Assembly: GCA_012519615.1 (NCBI GenBank)
Contig: JAAYPW010000027.1
Coordinates: forward strand, 1-37,785
DNA: 37,785 nt
Reading direction: 5' to 3'
Source of the DNA: Fusobacteriota bacterium
GTDB taxonomy: Bacteria; Fusobacteriota; Fusobacteriia; Fusobacteriales; JAAYPW01
Below the pieces are notes generated by a model, which worked only from the letters and a program-made list of their open reading frames with translations, ran no database searches and was not told the origin of the DNA. Shown piece by piece: positions 26,965 to 36,372 of this stretch; within the stretch, counting starts at the first letter, position 1, and the number at the start of each line of letters is the position of its first letter. The position numbers and the translations under genes were made by a program.

Positions 26965-29040
26965 TTATAAATTAGTTATTAAAACAATTTTATTAAAAAT
27001 TTCATCTAGCTTTTTCAATAACGATAATCTATTTATTTTAATATTTGGATTTTTATCCATTACCATCACTTTTTCAAAGAAATCATTAATTATATTTTCC
27101 CCTTTTAGTAAATCATCGAAGAAACCACGATAATCTTTTTTTTCAATATCTTTTTTTGCTTGATCTTTAAATTCATTGTAATATTCATATAGATTTTTCT
27201 CCTCTTTTTCCACAAAGAAATTTTCATCAATTACAACATCATTATCTGAGAAATCTTTAGTTATATTTTTTACCCTTTTTACTAGCATGATTAAGTTTGT
27301 AAATTCATCACTATCAATTACTTTTTCTAAAATTTCTACCTTTTTTTCAACATCAATTATACTATCACAATCGGCAGCAACTACAGCCTCAATAATATAT
27401 TTTTTGTACCCTTTATTTATTAATACATTAATGATTCTATCTTTGAAGAACTCATTTATATTATCAAATACATCTTTTTTATTTATAGTTAAAATTCCAT
27501 TAGATTCATATATATCTAATGAATATTTAACTAAATCAAATATAGAAATTTCTAATTTAGATTCTAATATGATATTTACAATACCTAAAGCAGCTCTTCT
27601 AAGAGCATATGGATCTTGTGAACCACGAGGTATTAATCCAACTGTGAAGCATCCTACAATGGTATCTAATTTATCAACTATTGCAGCTATAATTCCCTCT
27701 TTTGTTACAGGTAAAGTATCCCCTTGATATCTCGGCATATAGTGCTCATATATTCCATTAGCTACATTGTCTTTTTCGCCGAATTTTTTAGCATACTCCA
27801 TCCCCATAAATCCTTGTAATTTTGTATACTCTTTCTCACCTATCATATTTGTAACTAAGTCAAATTTACATATCTCTACTGTTCTAAGAATATCAATTTT
27901 TTCCTCTTTTTTTATATTTAATTTATCAGATATAAAATTTGCTATTTTAAGATTTCTTTCAATTTTATCATATATTGTACCAAGTTTATTTTGAAATACA
28001 ACATTTTTTAAATTTTCATTAAAATATTTTACATTTTTTTTCAAATCTTCATAATAAAAAAATCTGGCATCTGCTAATCTCGCACTTAATACTTTTTCAT
28101 TTCCTATTTGCACCTCTTGAGAATCTTCGATACCATTTCTTATTAGTACAAATTTCGGTAATAATTTTCCATCATTATCTAATATAGGAAAATATCTTTG
28201 ATGAGCCTGCATAGTGATTATAAGTACCTCTTGTGGTACCTCTAAAAACTCTGCATTAAATGTACCAGTAATCGGATATGGATATTCAATTAGATTAGCT
28301 ACTTCATCTAAAAGTTCATCTTCAATTAAAACTTTTTCACCAATTTTAGCTGTTTTCATTTTAATATCATCTAATATTGCTTTTTTTCTTTTTTCAATAT
28401 CTATAATAACGTTATTTTTCTTAATTTTTATAAAATAATCATCTATATTTTTGACCTCTATCTCTTTTTCACCGAAAAATCTATGTCCTGAAGTCATCAT
28501 AGAACTTTTTATTCCTGCTACTTCAATTGGTATTAGTTTATTATCACAAATAGCAAGAATCCATCTTAATGGTCTTGCGAATTTAAATTGTTTCTCTCCC
28601 CATCTCATAGTTTTTGGAAAATTAATATCTAATATAGTTTTTTTTAGTATTTCAGGCAATAAATCTTCTGTATTTTTACCTTTTTCATATTTTGTTACAG
28701 AAATATATTCACCTTTTTCATTTTTTAATATATCTAATTCTGTTACCTCTACTCCTTGAGATTTTGCAAAACCTATACCTGCCTTAGTTAACTGTCCATT
28801 AATATCATAGGCTATATTTTTAGCAGGACCTATATTTTGACTTGTAATATCTTCTTGCTTTTCTGATAATTTATTTACTGATAATACTAATCTTCTCGGT
28901 GTACCATAAGTTACAATTTTTTCATAATTTATTCTTTGCTCTTTTAATGTTTTTTTAATTATCTCCTCTATATTATTTAATGCTGGTACTAAAAATCTAG
29001 CGGGTATCTCTTCTACACCGATTTCTAATAATATTTCCAA
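26965..29040 (-). CDS. glyS: Glycyl-tRNA synthetase beta subunit
   Basis: The 691-residue protein starts with the typical MEILLEIGVEEIPARFLVPAL. It contains RWGEKQFKFARPLRW, LIEYPYPITGTF and the HD-like-domain stretch PRGSQDPYALRRAALGI. With GlyQ it forms the alpha2beta2 enzyme that charges tRNA-Gly. The C-terminal anticodon-binding region is complete. It follows glyQ after 59 nt and closes the tex-ileS-lspA-glyQS run. Confidence 0.97.
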   Translation of the reverse strand: MEILLEIGVEEIPARFLVPALNNIEEIIKKTLKEQRINYEKIVTYGTPRRLVLSVNKLSEKQEDITSQNIGPAKNIAYDINGQLTKAGIGFAKSQGVEVTELDILKNEKGEYISVTKYEKGKNTEDLLPEILKKTILDINFPKTMRWGEKQFKFARPLRWILAICDNKLIPIEVAGIKSSMMTSGHRFFGEKEIEVKNIDDYFIKIKKNNVIIDIEKRKKAILDDIKMKTAKIGEKVLIEDELLDEVANLIEYPYPITGTFNAEFLEVPQEVLIITMQAHQRYFPILDNDGKLLPKFVLIRNGIEDSQEVQIGNEKVLSARLADARFFYYEDLKKNVKYFNENLKNVVFQNKLGTIYDKIERNLKIANFISDKLNIKKEEKIDILRTVEICKFDLVTNMIGEKEYTKLQGFMGMEYAKKFGEKDNVANGIYEHYMPRYQGDTLPVTKEGIIAAIVDKLDTIVGCFTVGLIPRGSQDPYALRRAALGIVNIILESKLEISIFDLVKYSLDIYESNGILTINKKDVFDNINEFFKDRIINVLINKGYKKYIIEAVVAADCDSIIDVEKKVEILEKVIDSDEFTNLIMLVKRVKNITKDFSDNDVVIDENFFVEKEEKNLYEYYNEFKDQAKKDIEKKDYRGFFDDLLKGENIINDFFEKVMVMDKNPNIKINRLSLLKKLDEIFNKIVLITNL

Positions 29041-29099
29041 GAAATTCCTCTCCTTTCAAATGCAACAATTTTCTAACAATTTATTTGATTTTTTATTAT

Positions 29100-29969
29100 C
29101 TATTTTTTTAATAATGGAAATCCAAGTTTTTCTCTTTCAGCAACATATAGTTCAGCGCAAGATTTCGCAAGATTTCTTACTCTAAGTATATAGCTCATTC
29201 TCTCAGTAGTACTTATTGCACCTCTTGAATCAAGTATATTAAAGCAATGAGAACATTTTAAAACATGGTCGTATGCTGGTAAAACTAATTTATTATCTAT
29301 AATTTGTTTTGCTTCTTGTTCGTATTTATTAAATAGATCAAAATGCATTGCTACATCTGCTATTTCAAAACTGTATTTTGAAAATTCATATTCAAATTGA
29401 AATCTCATATCTCCATATTTAACATTGTTTGTCCAATCTAAATCGAAAACACTGTCTTTATTTTGAATAGCCAGTGCAATTCTCTCTAAACCGTATGTTA
29501 TCTCCACAGGTATAATATCTAGCTCTATACCTCCAACTTGTTGAAAATATGTAAATTGTGTAATTTCTTGACCATCTAGCCATACTTCCCATCCAAGTCC
29601 CCACGCACCTAAAGTTGGAGATTCCCAGTCATCTTCTACGAATCTAATATCATGTTTTTTAGAATCAATACCTAATTCTTTAAGGCTTTCAAGGTACATT
29701 TCTTGAATATTTTCTGGTGATGGTTTCATTATTACTTGAAATTGATGGTGTTCATACAGTCTATTGGGATTTTCACCATATCTTCCATCTTTTGGACGAC
29801 GTGACGGCTCCACATATGCTATATTCCAAGGTTCTGGCCCTAATGACATAAGAAATGTATTTGGATTAAAAGTACCTGCCCCTGTTTCCACATCATAAGG
29901 ATTTCCTATTATACAGCCTTTTTCATTCCAAAATTTTTGTAATTTTAATATAATATCTTGAAAAGTCAT
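29100..29969 (-). CDS. glyQ: Glycyl-tRNA synthetase alpha subunit
   Basis: The 289-residue class II catalytic subunit contains [60 protein letters not shown] and YGLERIA. It carries the active site for glycine activation. Length is usual for GlyQ. It lies 18 nt after lspA and shares the run with glyS. No T-box leader is visible upstream. Confidence 0.97.
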   Translation of the reverse strand: MTFQDIILKLQKFWNEKGCIIGNPYDVETGAGTFNPNTFLMSLGPEPWNIAYVEPSRRPKDGRYGENPNRLYEHHQFQVIMKPSPENIQEMYLESLKELGIDSKKHDIRFVEDDWESPTLGAWGLGWEVWLDGQEITQFTYFQQVGGIELDIIPVEITYGLERIALAIQNKDSVFDLDWTNNVKYGDMRFQFEYEFSKYSFEIADVAMHFDLFNKYEQEAKQIIDNKLVLPAYDHVLKCSHCFNILDSRGAISTTERMSYILRVRNLAKSCAELYVAEREKLGFPLLKK

Positions 29970-29987
29970 TTTTTCCTCCTGTTTCTG

Positions 29988-30584
29988 TTAATTGTTTTCT
30001 AGACTATTTTCTTTATCTATCTCATTTGCTTTTAATTTTTCTTTCTCTATCTCTTTTTTTAATTTTTTTGTCTCTTTACACGATTTTTTATCTTGTTTTT
30101 TAGTATAAATACTCTCTTTTTCCAGTATAAATTCTAATAACATTAGTATAATACCTATGTTAATCGCTATATCTGCAACATTAAAAATGTATTTCCATAT
30201 ACCTGCAAAATCTATAAAATCTACAACATATCCCCTTAATAGTCTATCAAATAGATTACCAAATGCTCCACCTAATATAAATATATATCCAAATCTTGAC
30301 CAATTTGAATGCTCTTCATCTTTTTTATGTAGGTATAGAATCATTGCAACTATAGCAATAAGTCCTAAAAGAACAATAAAAAAAATTTTCCCTTGAAAAA
30401 GTCCAAATGCAACCCCTTCATTTCTAACATAAGTTATATTAAAAAAATCTTTTATTAACTCTTTTCTATCGCCTACCTCTTTGAAATTATTTTCCACAAT
30501 ATATTTTGTATATTGATCTAAGGCAAATATAAAAAATATCATAATTATATTTACTGTTAGCTCTTTAACTCTGTTATTTTTCAA
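29988..30584 (-). CDS. lspA: Lipoprotein signal peptidase with charged C-terminal tail
   Basis: The track starts at GTG 30593, but that GTG lies inside AGGGTGAT. The TTG at 30584 has better spacing and is preferred. The protein has four membrane helices and the aspartyl-protease motifs of LspA: ITYVRNEGVAFG, GGAFGNLFDR and VVDFIDF. It cleaves lipoprotein signal peptides, needed by the lipoproteins in this window. After the fourth helix there is an unusual tail of about 45 residues rich in Lys and Glu. Confidence 0.94.
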   Translation of the reverse strand: MKNNRVKELTVNIIMIFFIFALDQYTKYIVENNFKEVGDRKELIKDFFNITYVRNEGVAFGLFQGKIFFIVLLGLIAIVAMILYLHKKDEEHSNWSRFGYIFILGGAFGNLFDRLLRGYVVDFIDFAGIWKYIFNVADIAINIGIILMLLEFILEKESIYTKKQDKKSCKETKKLKKEIEKEKLKANEIDKENSLENN

Positions 30585-30627
30585 AAATATCACCCTTTTT
30601 TATTTATTATTTATTTAAATATGATAT

Positions 30628-30670
30628 AACACAAAATGAAAAGTAAAAAAAATTACTTTTATTTTGTGTT
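30628..30670 (-). terminator. Long hairpin between ileS and lspA
   Basis: AACACAAAAT(G)AAAAGTAA pairs with TTACTTTTATTTTGTGTT over 18 bp with one bulged G. The T-run is in the loop rather than after the stem, so it may stabilise or process the mRNA rather than terminate it. Confidence 0.55.
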
Positions 30671-30685
30671 TTTATCAATATATTA

Positions 30686-33472
30686 TTACATTAAAGCATC
30701 TGTACAACTAGGGCATATATCTTTATACTGTTCATTTTTACCTAATTCCTCAGAGTATTTCCAGCATCTTTCACATTTTTCACCAGGAGCTTTTTCAATT
30801 ATAATTTGAGCTTCATCTAGTGATTCATCTTTTTCTACAACTAATTTAGAAGCAATAAATACATCTTTTAATAAAGATAGATTACTATTTATAAATTCAT
30901 ACTCTTCATTAGTATTAGTAATAATTTTTACTAACGCATTTAGAGAATGTCCAATTACTTTATCTTTTCTAGCTTCTTCTAAATTTTTATTTACATTTTC
31001 TCTTAATTTAATAATTTTATCCCATTTTTTTGATAATTCTTCATTTACATACATATCATTTTCTTCATACCAATTCGATAACAATACACTTTCACTCTCT
31101 TTTACAACTTTTGGTAACATTTGCCATATCTCTTCTGATGTAAATGACAATACCGGTGCCATCATTTTTGTAAATGTAATTAATATATCAGTCATTACTG
31201 TTTGAGCAGCTCTTCTCTCTACAGAGTTTGCTTTTGTAGTGTATAGTCTATCTTTTAGTATGTCTAAATAAAATGCACTCATTTCAACTGCAGCAAAATA
31301 ATGTATATCATAAAATAAGTTATAAAATTCAAATTTTTCATAGTTTTCATTTACTTTTCTTTTTAATTTTTCTAATTTATGCATTGCCCATTTATCTATT
31401 TCTAATAAATTTTCATACTCCACTCTATCTTTTGCTGGATCAAAATCATTTATATTTCCTAATATATATCTTGCTGTATTTCTTAATCTTCTATACGATT
31501 CTGTCATTTGTTTTAAGATCCCATCTGATATTTTTACATCTTCTCTATAGTCCACAGATGCACACCACAATCTTAATATATCTGCACCATAAGTTTCAAT
31601 TACTTCACTTGGATTTACTACATTTCCAGCAGATTTACTCATTTTCATCCCTTTACCATCATTTACAAATCCATGTGTAAGAAGAGATTTATAAGGAGCT
31701 TCCCCATCTGCACCTACAGCAGTTAGTAAAGATGTTTGGAACCACCCTCTATGTTGGTCGCTTCCCTCAAGATACATATCTGCAGGTTTATAAAGTTCAT
31801 CATATACTTCTAATACAGAGCTGTGACTTGCACCAGAATCAAACCATACATCCATTATATTCGTTTCTTTTCTAATATCTTCGTCAGTTAAACCTATTTT
31901 ATTAAGTAATTCCTCACCTAATAATTCTGATGGCTTATATTTATACCAAGCGCTACTTCCCTCTAATCTTACTTTTTCTATGATTTTATCTAATATCTCT
32001 TTACTAAAAATCTCTTTTTGAGTTTTTTCATTGTAGAATACAGGAATCGGAACTCCCCATACACGTTGTCTCGATATACACCAATCCGGTCTTGACTCTA
32101 ACATTGTAGTTATTCTATTTCTTCCCCATTCAGGTACGAATTTTACATTTTCAAGTGATTTTAAAGCTTTTTCTCTTAAATCAGAATCTTCACATTTTAC
32201 AAACCATTGTTCTGTTGCTCTAAAGATTACAGGTGTTTTTGATCTCCAATCATGTGGATATGAGTGACTAATCTCTTTGAAATTTAGTAGATATCCTGTT
32301 TCTTCAAGATATTTTACAATTTCTTTATTCGCTTTTGCATAAAATAGTCCTGAAAATTGTCCTGCTTCTTCAGTTAATACACCTTTATTATCAATAGGAG
32401 ATATAATTGGTAATTTATATCTTGTACCAACTACATAGTCATCTTGACCATGTCCAGGTGCTGTATGTACACATCCTGTCCCAGCTTCAAGGGTAACATG
32501 CTCCCCTAATATCACCACTGAATCACGTTCTAAAAAAGGGTGTTTAAAGTTTAATTTTTCTAACTCTTCACCTTTTATTTTTTTTATAATTTCATAATTT
32601 TCAATACCAATATCATTAAATGCTTTTTCTAATAATTCCTCTGCAATTATAAGTATACCTTTATCTGTTCTAGCAAACACATATGTGAAATCTGAGTTTA
32701 AACATATTGCAACATTTCCTGGTAATGTCCACGGTGTTGTAGTCCAAATTACACAATAAATCTTTTCATTTTCATTTATTGTTAAGTTAAATTTTCCAGT
32801 TAAATCATCTTTTGCTTCAAATTTAACATATATAGCCGGCGACTTGTGGTCATGATACTCAATTTCTGCTTCTGCTAATGCTGTTTCGGTAACAGGTGAC
32901 CAATAAATTGGTTTTAACCCTTTAAAAATATATCCATTTTCATACAATTTACCAAAAACTTCTAATTGTTTTGCTTCATATTCTGGATTTAATGTAATAT
33001 ATGGTTTTTCCCAATTTCCAAAAACACCCAATCTTTTAAATCCCTCTTTTTGTATATTAACATATTTCAATGCATATTTTTTACACTCTTCCATAATATC
33101 TAATCTATCCATAGTTTTTACTTTTTCACCTAAAATTTCATTAACTTTAAGCTCAATAGGTAGTCCATGTGTATCCCATCCAGGAATATACGGAGAGTTA
33201 TAACCTTTTAGTCTTTTATATTTAAGTATAATATCTTTTAATATTTTATTTAGTGCGTGTCCAATATGAATATCTCCATTTGCATATGGTGGACCATCGT
33301 GTAATATAAAAGTTTTATTTTTGTTTAAAAGACTTTTTTCATATATTTTATTATCATTCCAATATTTCAAAAATTCTGGTTCTTTTTTTGGTAATCCTGC
33401 TTTCATTTGAAAGTCTGTTTTAGGTAAATTAAGAGTGCTACCATAATCCATTTTTTCAGTATTATCTGACAT
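30686..33472 (-). CDS. ileS: Isoleucyl-tRNA synthetase
   Basis: The 928-residue class I enzyme has the HIGH motif in [17 protein letters not shown] and KMSKS in [16 protein letters not shown]. It also has an editing domain and a C-terminal zinc site (CERCWKY and CPSCTDA). The latter is typical of bacterial type-1 IleRS. It is 41 nt after tex. No T-box riboswitch fits in the gap, so control probably comes from the tex promoter. Confidence 0.98.
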   Translation of the reverse strand: MSDNTEKMDYGSTLNLPKTDFQMKAGLPKKEPEFLKYWNDNKIYEKSLLNKNKTFILHDGPPYANGDIHIGHALNKILKDIILKYKRLKGYNSPYIPGWDTHGLPIELKVNEILGEKVKTMDRLDIMEECKKYALKYVNIQKEGFKRLGVFGNWEKPYITLNPEYEAKQLEVFGKLYENGYIFKGLKPIYWSPVTETALAEAEIEYHDHKSPAIYVKFEAKDDLTGKFNLTINENEKIYCVIWTTTPWTLPGNVAICLNSDFTYVFARTDKGILIIAEELLEKAFNDIGIENYEIIKKIKGEELEKLNFKHPFLERDSVVILGEHVTLEAGTGCVHTAPGHGQDDYVVGTRYKLPIISPIDNKGVLTEEAGQFSGLFYAKANKEIVKYLEETGYLLNFKEISHSYPHDWRSKTPVIFRATEQWFVKCEDSDLREKALKSLENVKFVPEWGRNRITTMLESRPDWCISRQRVWGVPIPVFYNEKTQKEIFSKEILDKIIEKVRLEGSSAWYKYKPSELLGEELLNKIGLTDEDIRKETNIMDVWFDSGASHSSVLEVYDELYKPADMYLEGSDQHRGWFQTSLLTAVGADGEAPYKSLLTHGFVNDGKGMKMSKSAGNVVNPSEVIETYGADILRLWCASVDYREDVKISDGILKQMTESYRRLRNTARYILGNINDFDPAKDRVEYENLLEIDKWAMHKLEKLKRKVNENYEKFEFYNLFYDIHYFAAVEMSAFYLDILKDRLYTTKANSVERRAAQTVMTDILITFTKMMAPVLSFTSEEIWQMLPKVVKESESVLLSNWYEENDMYVNEELSKKWDKIIKLRENVNKNLEEARKDKVIGHSLNALVKIITNTNEEYEFINSNLSLLKDVFIASKLVVEKDESLDEAQIIIEKAPGEKCERCWKYSEELGKNEQYKDICPSCTDALM

Positions 33473-33513
33473 TTTTTCCTCCTATTTTATATTAATTATT
33501 CTTTATTTATCTA

Positions 33514-35676
33514 TTATTTCATAGTAAGTGATACTCTTTTTCTTTTCATATCTACTGATTTTACTTTAACTTTTACAATATCTCCAACAGACATAACTAA
33601 TGTTGGGTCTTTAATAAATTTATCTTTTCCAAATTCTGATATATGTAAAAGTGCGTCTTCATGTAGTCCAATATCAATAAATGCACCAAATTGTATTACA
33701 TTTCTAACAGTTCCCTCTAATTCCATCCCCTCTTTTAGATCTTCCATTTGAAGAATATCATCTTTTAATAAAGGTTGTGGAAAACTGTCACGTGGATCTC
33801 TTCTTTCTTTTAGAAGTGCATTATATATATCAAGGGTTGTTTCCTTCCCGTAATTATTTTTTTCTATAAATTTATTTATATCAATTGTTCTCAATTTTTC
33901 TTTTAATTCTTTTAAATTATTATCAATATCTTCAAGTTTACATTTAATTTCATCTAATATTTTAACAGCAATTTCATATGATTCTGGGTGAATTACTGTA
34001 TTATCCAAAGGATTTTCACTATTAGTTACAACCATAAACCCAGCACATAAAGTATAAACTTTTTCTCCTAATCCTTTTACCTTTTTTAATTCTTCCCTAT
34101 TTTTAAAATTACCATTTTCTTTTCTATAATCAACAATATTTTTTGCAACATTCTTCTTTATCCCAGATACATATCCCAGTAGTGCCCAAGATGCAGTATT
34201 TACATTTACACCAACATTATTTACTACACTTTCAACAATATCCTCTAATGATGTTGTTAATTTCTTTTGATCAACGTCATGTTGATACATTCCCACGCCT
34301 ATTGATTTAGGGTCAATTTTTACTAATTCTGCAAGTGGATCTTGTATTCTTCTTGCTATTGAGATAGCTCCTCTTGCTGTAACATCTAATTCTGGAAACT
34401 CCTCAATGGCTAATTTTGATGCTGAATAAACTGATGCTCCAGCCTCATTTACAATAACGAATGCAGGTTTTTTATTAAATTTTTCTGTTTTAATTATATC
34501 TGCTACAAACTTTTCTGTTTCTCTAGAGCCCGTCCCATTTCCTATTGCAAGTATATCAATTTCGTATTTTTTTATAAAATTTATTATTGTTTTCTTAGCT
34601 AAATCAAATTTAGCGTCTCCATGCATTAAATAAATAATTGTATCTTCAATAAAAAAACCATCTTTATCTATAATAACTACTTTACAACCTGTACGATACC
34701 CCGGATCTAGTCCAATCATATTTTTCCCATAAATAGGAGCTTGTAAAAGTAAGTTTTTTATATTTTTTTTAAATATTTCTATTGCATCGTCTTCCGATCT
34801 CTCTGTAATTAAATTTCTTGTTTCTCTTTCCACTGATGGTAAAATTAATCTATTTAGACTATCTATTATAATATTTGTATACAATTCACAAAGATTTTTA
34901 TTTTTATATTTACTAAGTACATATTTTACTAAATTATCAAAATTTGTCTCATCTAATTTAACTGAAATACTTAATACTTTCTCTTTGTCACCACGATTTA
35001 CTGCTAAAACTCTATGTGATGGGATCTGCTTTACAGCTTCTGAATATTCATAATAATCTTGATAAACTAATTTACTATCTAAATCTCTATTTTTTTCAAT
35101 TAATTTTGAGTATAAAACTCCATATTTTTTATATAGATCTCTAATGTAGTCTTTTATCTCTATATTTTCAGATAGATCCTGTGCAATTATTAATTTAGCA
35201 CCTTCAATTGCATCTTGTATATTTTCAACGTTTTCATTTATATAATCTATTGCAATTTTCTCTAATTCCGCTATAGTAATTTTTTCATTAAGCATAATTT
35301 CTGATAGTGGTAACAACCCATTTTCAATGGCTATATCTGCTTTAGTTTTTTTCTTCTTTTTATATGGTAGATATAAATCTTCTACTCTTTGTAATACTGT
35401 TGCATTTAAAATATCTTTTTTTAATTCTTCTGTAAGTTTTCCTTGTCCCTCTATTGAAGAGATTACTTCTTCCTTTCTTTTTTCTAGATTTCTTAAATAT
35501 TCAATACGTTCATTTATTTGTCTAATTATTTCTTCATCTAAACTTCCTGTGATCTCTTTTCTATATCTTGCAATAAAAGGGACTGTCCCCCCCTCATCAA
35601 GTAATGTAATAGTACTATTCACTTGTTTTTCTGTAATATTTAATTCATTTGCTATTATATTAGATATATTTAACAA
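33514..35676 (-). CDS. tex: Tex-family RNA-binding protein
   Basis: The 720-residue protein starts with TTG, preceded by GGTGGTG. It carries the Tex order: N-terminal helical region (FIARYRKEITGSLDEE), YqgF-like RNase H fold (GLDPGYRTGCKVVIID), helix-hairpin-helix (VNVNTASWALLGYVSGI, KNREELKKVKGLGEKVY) and a C-terminal S1 domain (GTVRNVIQFGAFIDIGLHEDALLHIS). Tex binds RNA and influences transcription. Length is slightly below typical (about 770 residues). Confidence 0.96.
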   Translation of the reverse strand: MLNISNIIANELNITEKQVNSTITLLDEGGTVPFIARYRKEITGSLDEEIIRQINERIEYLRNLEKRKEEVISSIEGQGKLTEELKKDILNATVLQRVEDLYLPYKKKKKTKADIAIENGLLPLSEIMLNEKITIAELEKIAIDYINENVENIQDAIEGAKLIIAQDLSENIEIKDYIRDLYKKYGVLYSKLIEKNRDLDSKLVYQDYYEYSEAVKQIPSHRVLAVNRGDKEKVLSISVKLDETNFDNLVKYVLSKYKNKNLCELYTNIIIDSLNRLILPSVERETRNLITERSEDDAIEIFKKNIKNLLLQAPIYGKNMIGLDPGYRTGCKVVIIDKDGFFIEDTIIYLMHGDAKFDLAKKTIINFIKKYEIDILAIGNGTGSRETEKFVADIIKTEKFNKKPAFVIVNEAGASVYSASKLAIEEFPELDVTARGAISIARRIQDPLAELVKIDPKSIGVGMYQHDVDQKKLTTSLEDIVESVVNNVGVNVNTASWALLGYVSGIKKNVAKNIVDYRKENGNFKNREELKKVKGLGEKVYTLCAGFMVVTNSENPLDNTVIHPESYEIAVKILDEIKCKLEDIDNNLKELKEKLRTIDINKFIEKNNYGKETTLDIYNALLKERRDPRDSFPQPLLKDDILQMEDLKEGMELEGTVRNVIQFGAFIDIGLHEDALLHISEFGKDKFIKDPTLVMSVGDIVKVKVKSVDMKRKRVSLTMK

Positions 35677-35705
35677 TTAATTCACCACCACAACATTTTT
35701 GTTTT

Positions 35706-35734
35706 ATTATATCACAACTAAACCGGTTTGTAAA
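35706..35734 (-). promoter_or_regulatory. Promoter of tex with palindrome in spacer
   Basis: Minus-strand TTTACA (35729-35734), 17-nt spacer and TATAAT (35706-35711). The spacer contains the perfect palindrome AAACCGGTTT (35720-35729), a possible operator. Confidence 0.75.
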
Positions 35735-35772
35735 ACTCTATTTTTAAAAATTCATCTATTTTGCTATATATA

Positions 35773-35805
35773 AGAAAAGAGAAGCAAATTTACTGCTTCT
35801 CTTTT
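35773..35805. terminator. Bidirectional-type hairpin terminator
   Basis: A perfect 13-bp stem (GAAAAGAGAAGCA / TGCTTCTCTTTTC) with a 7-nt loop and A/T-rich ends lies between tex and the small lipoprotein gene. It probably ends the lipoprotein transcript. Confidence 0.75.
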
Positions 35806-36015
35806 CAATATAAAATTTTATTATTTTAATTAGTTATAAAGTTATGGTCAAAAAACATTATTGTATGTAATACTATAGTCATGCCCTTTCATAAAATTAT
35901 ATAAGTTATATTTTATTTTTTATATGAGCATCATAAGTTTCTAACGCAAGAGCTAATTTTATTGCATTCCATCTAAATTTCCATTATTTGAACAATCTTC
36001 TACAATCTCTACGCT
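35806..36015 (-). other. Intergenic stretch with a coding-looking fragment
   Basis: Between terminator and lipoprotein stop, the minus-strand frame 35906-35983 reads 25 codons ending KLALALETYDAHIKNKI. It has no start or ribosome site and is preceded by a stop, so it may be the tail of a lost gene or chance. Confidence 0.3.
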
Positions 36016-36351
36016 CTATTCTTCAGTAATATTAGCAATTGGTTCTAACCTAATTACTAGATTTGTTCCATTTTCTACAGCTTCTACGTGTTTATGCCCG
36101 ATTTTTTCATATTTTTTTGTATTTATCCCTTCAATAGTAAACGTATATAATTGATATCCTTTTAGATCTTCAAATGTATAAGGATATGAAGATTCTCCTA
36201 CACCATATAAGATTACTTCTAAATCTGTTACTTCATTTTCAAATTCATCTAACACCGTTATTGAGATTTTACCAGTTTTCTCTTTTGAACTACATCCAAC
36301 TGTATAAAACATCGATGTTAATATTACTAGTAAAATTAATATTTTTTTCAT
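36016..36351 (-). CDS. Small predicted lipoprotein
   Basis: The track start (GTG 36360) lies within the AGGGGTG ribosome site, so ATG 36351 (MKKILILLVILTS) is preferred. The lipobox YTVGC predicts lipidation at Cys. The mature part (about 90 residues, KISITVLDEFENEVTDLEVILYG) looks like one beta-sandwich domain of the kind that carries prealbumin-like folds. No motif gives a function. It starts 12 nt after the barrel-repeat gene, so the two are probably one transcript and may act together at the surface. Confidence 0.72.
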   Translation of the reverse strand: MKKILILLVILTSMFYTVGCSSKEKTGKISITVLDEFENEVTDLEVILYGVGESSYPYTFEDLKGYQLYTFTIEGINTKKYEKIGHKHVEAVENGTNLVIRLEPIANITEE

Positions 36352-36372
36352 TAAATACACCCCTTTTTTTAA

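Noticed and set aside
33473-33513. T-box leader for ileS
   Set aside because: The tex-ileS gap is only 41 nt and holds no T-box motif or terminator; the same absence applies ahead of glyQ.
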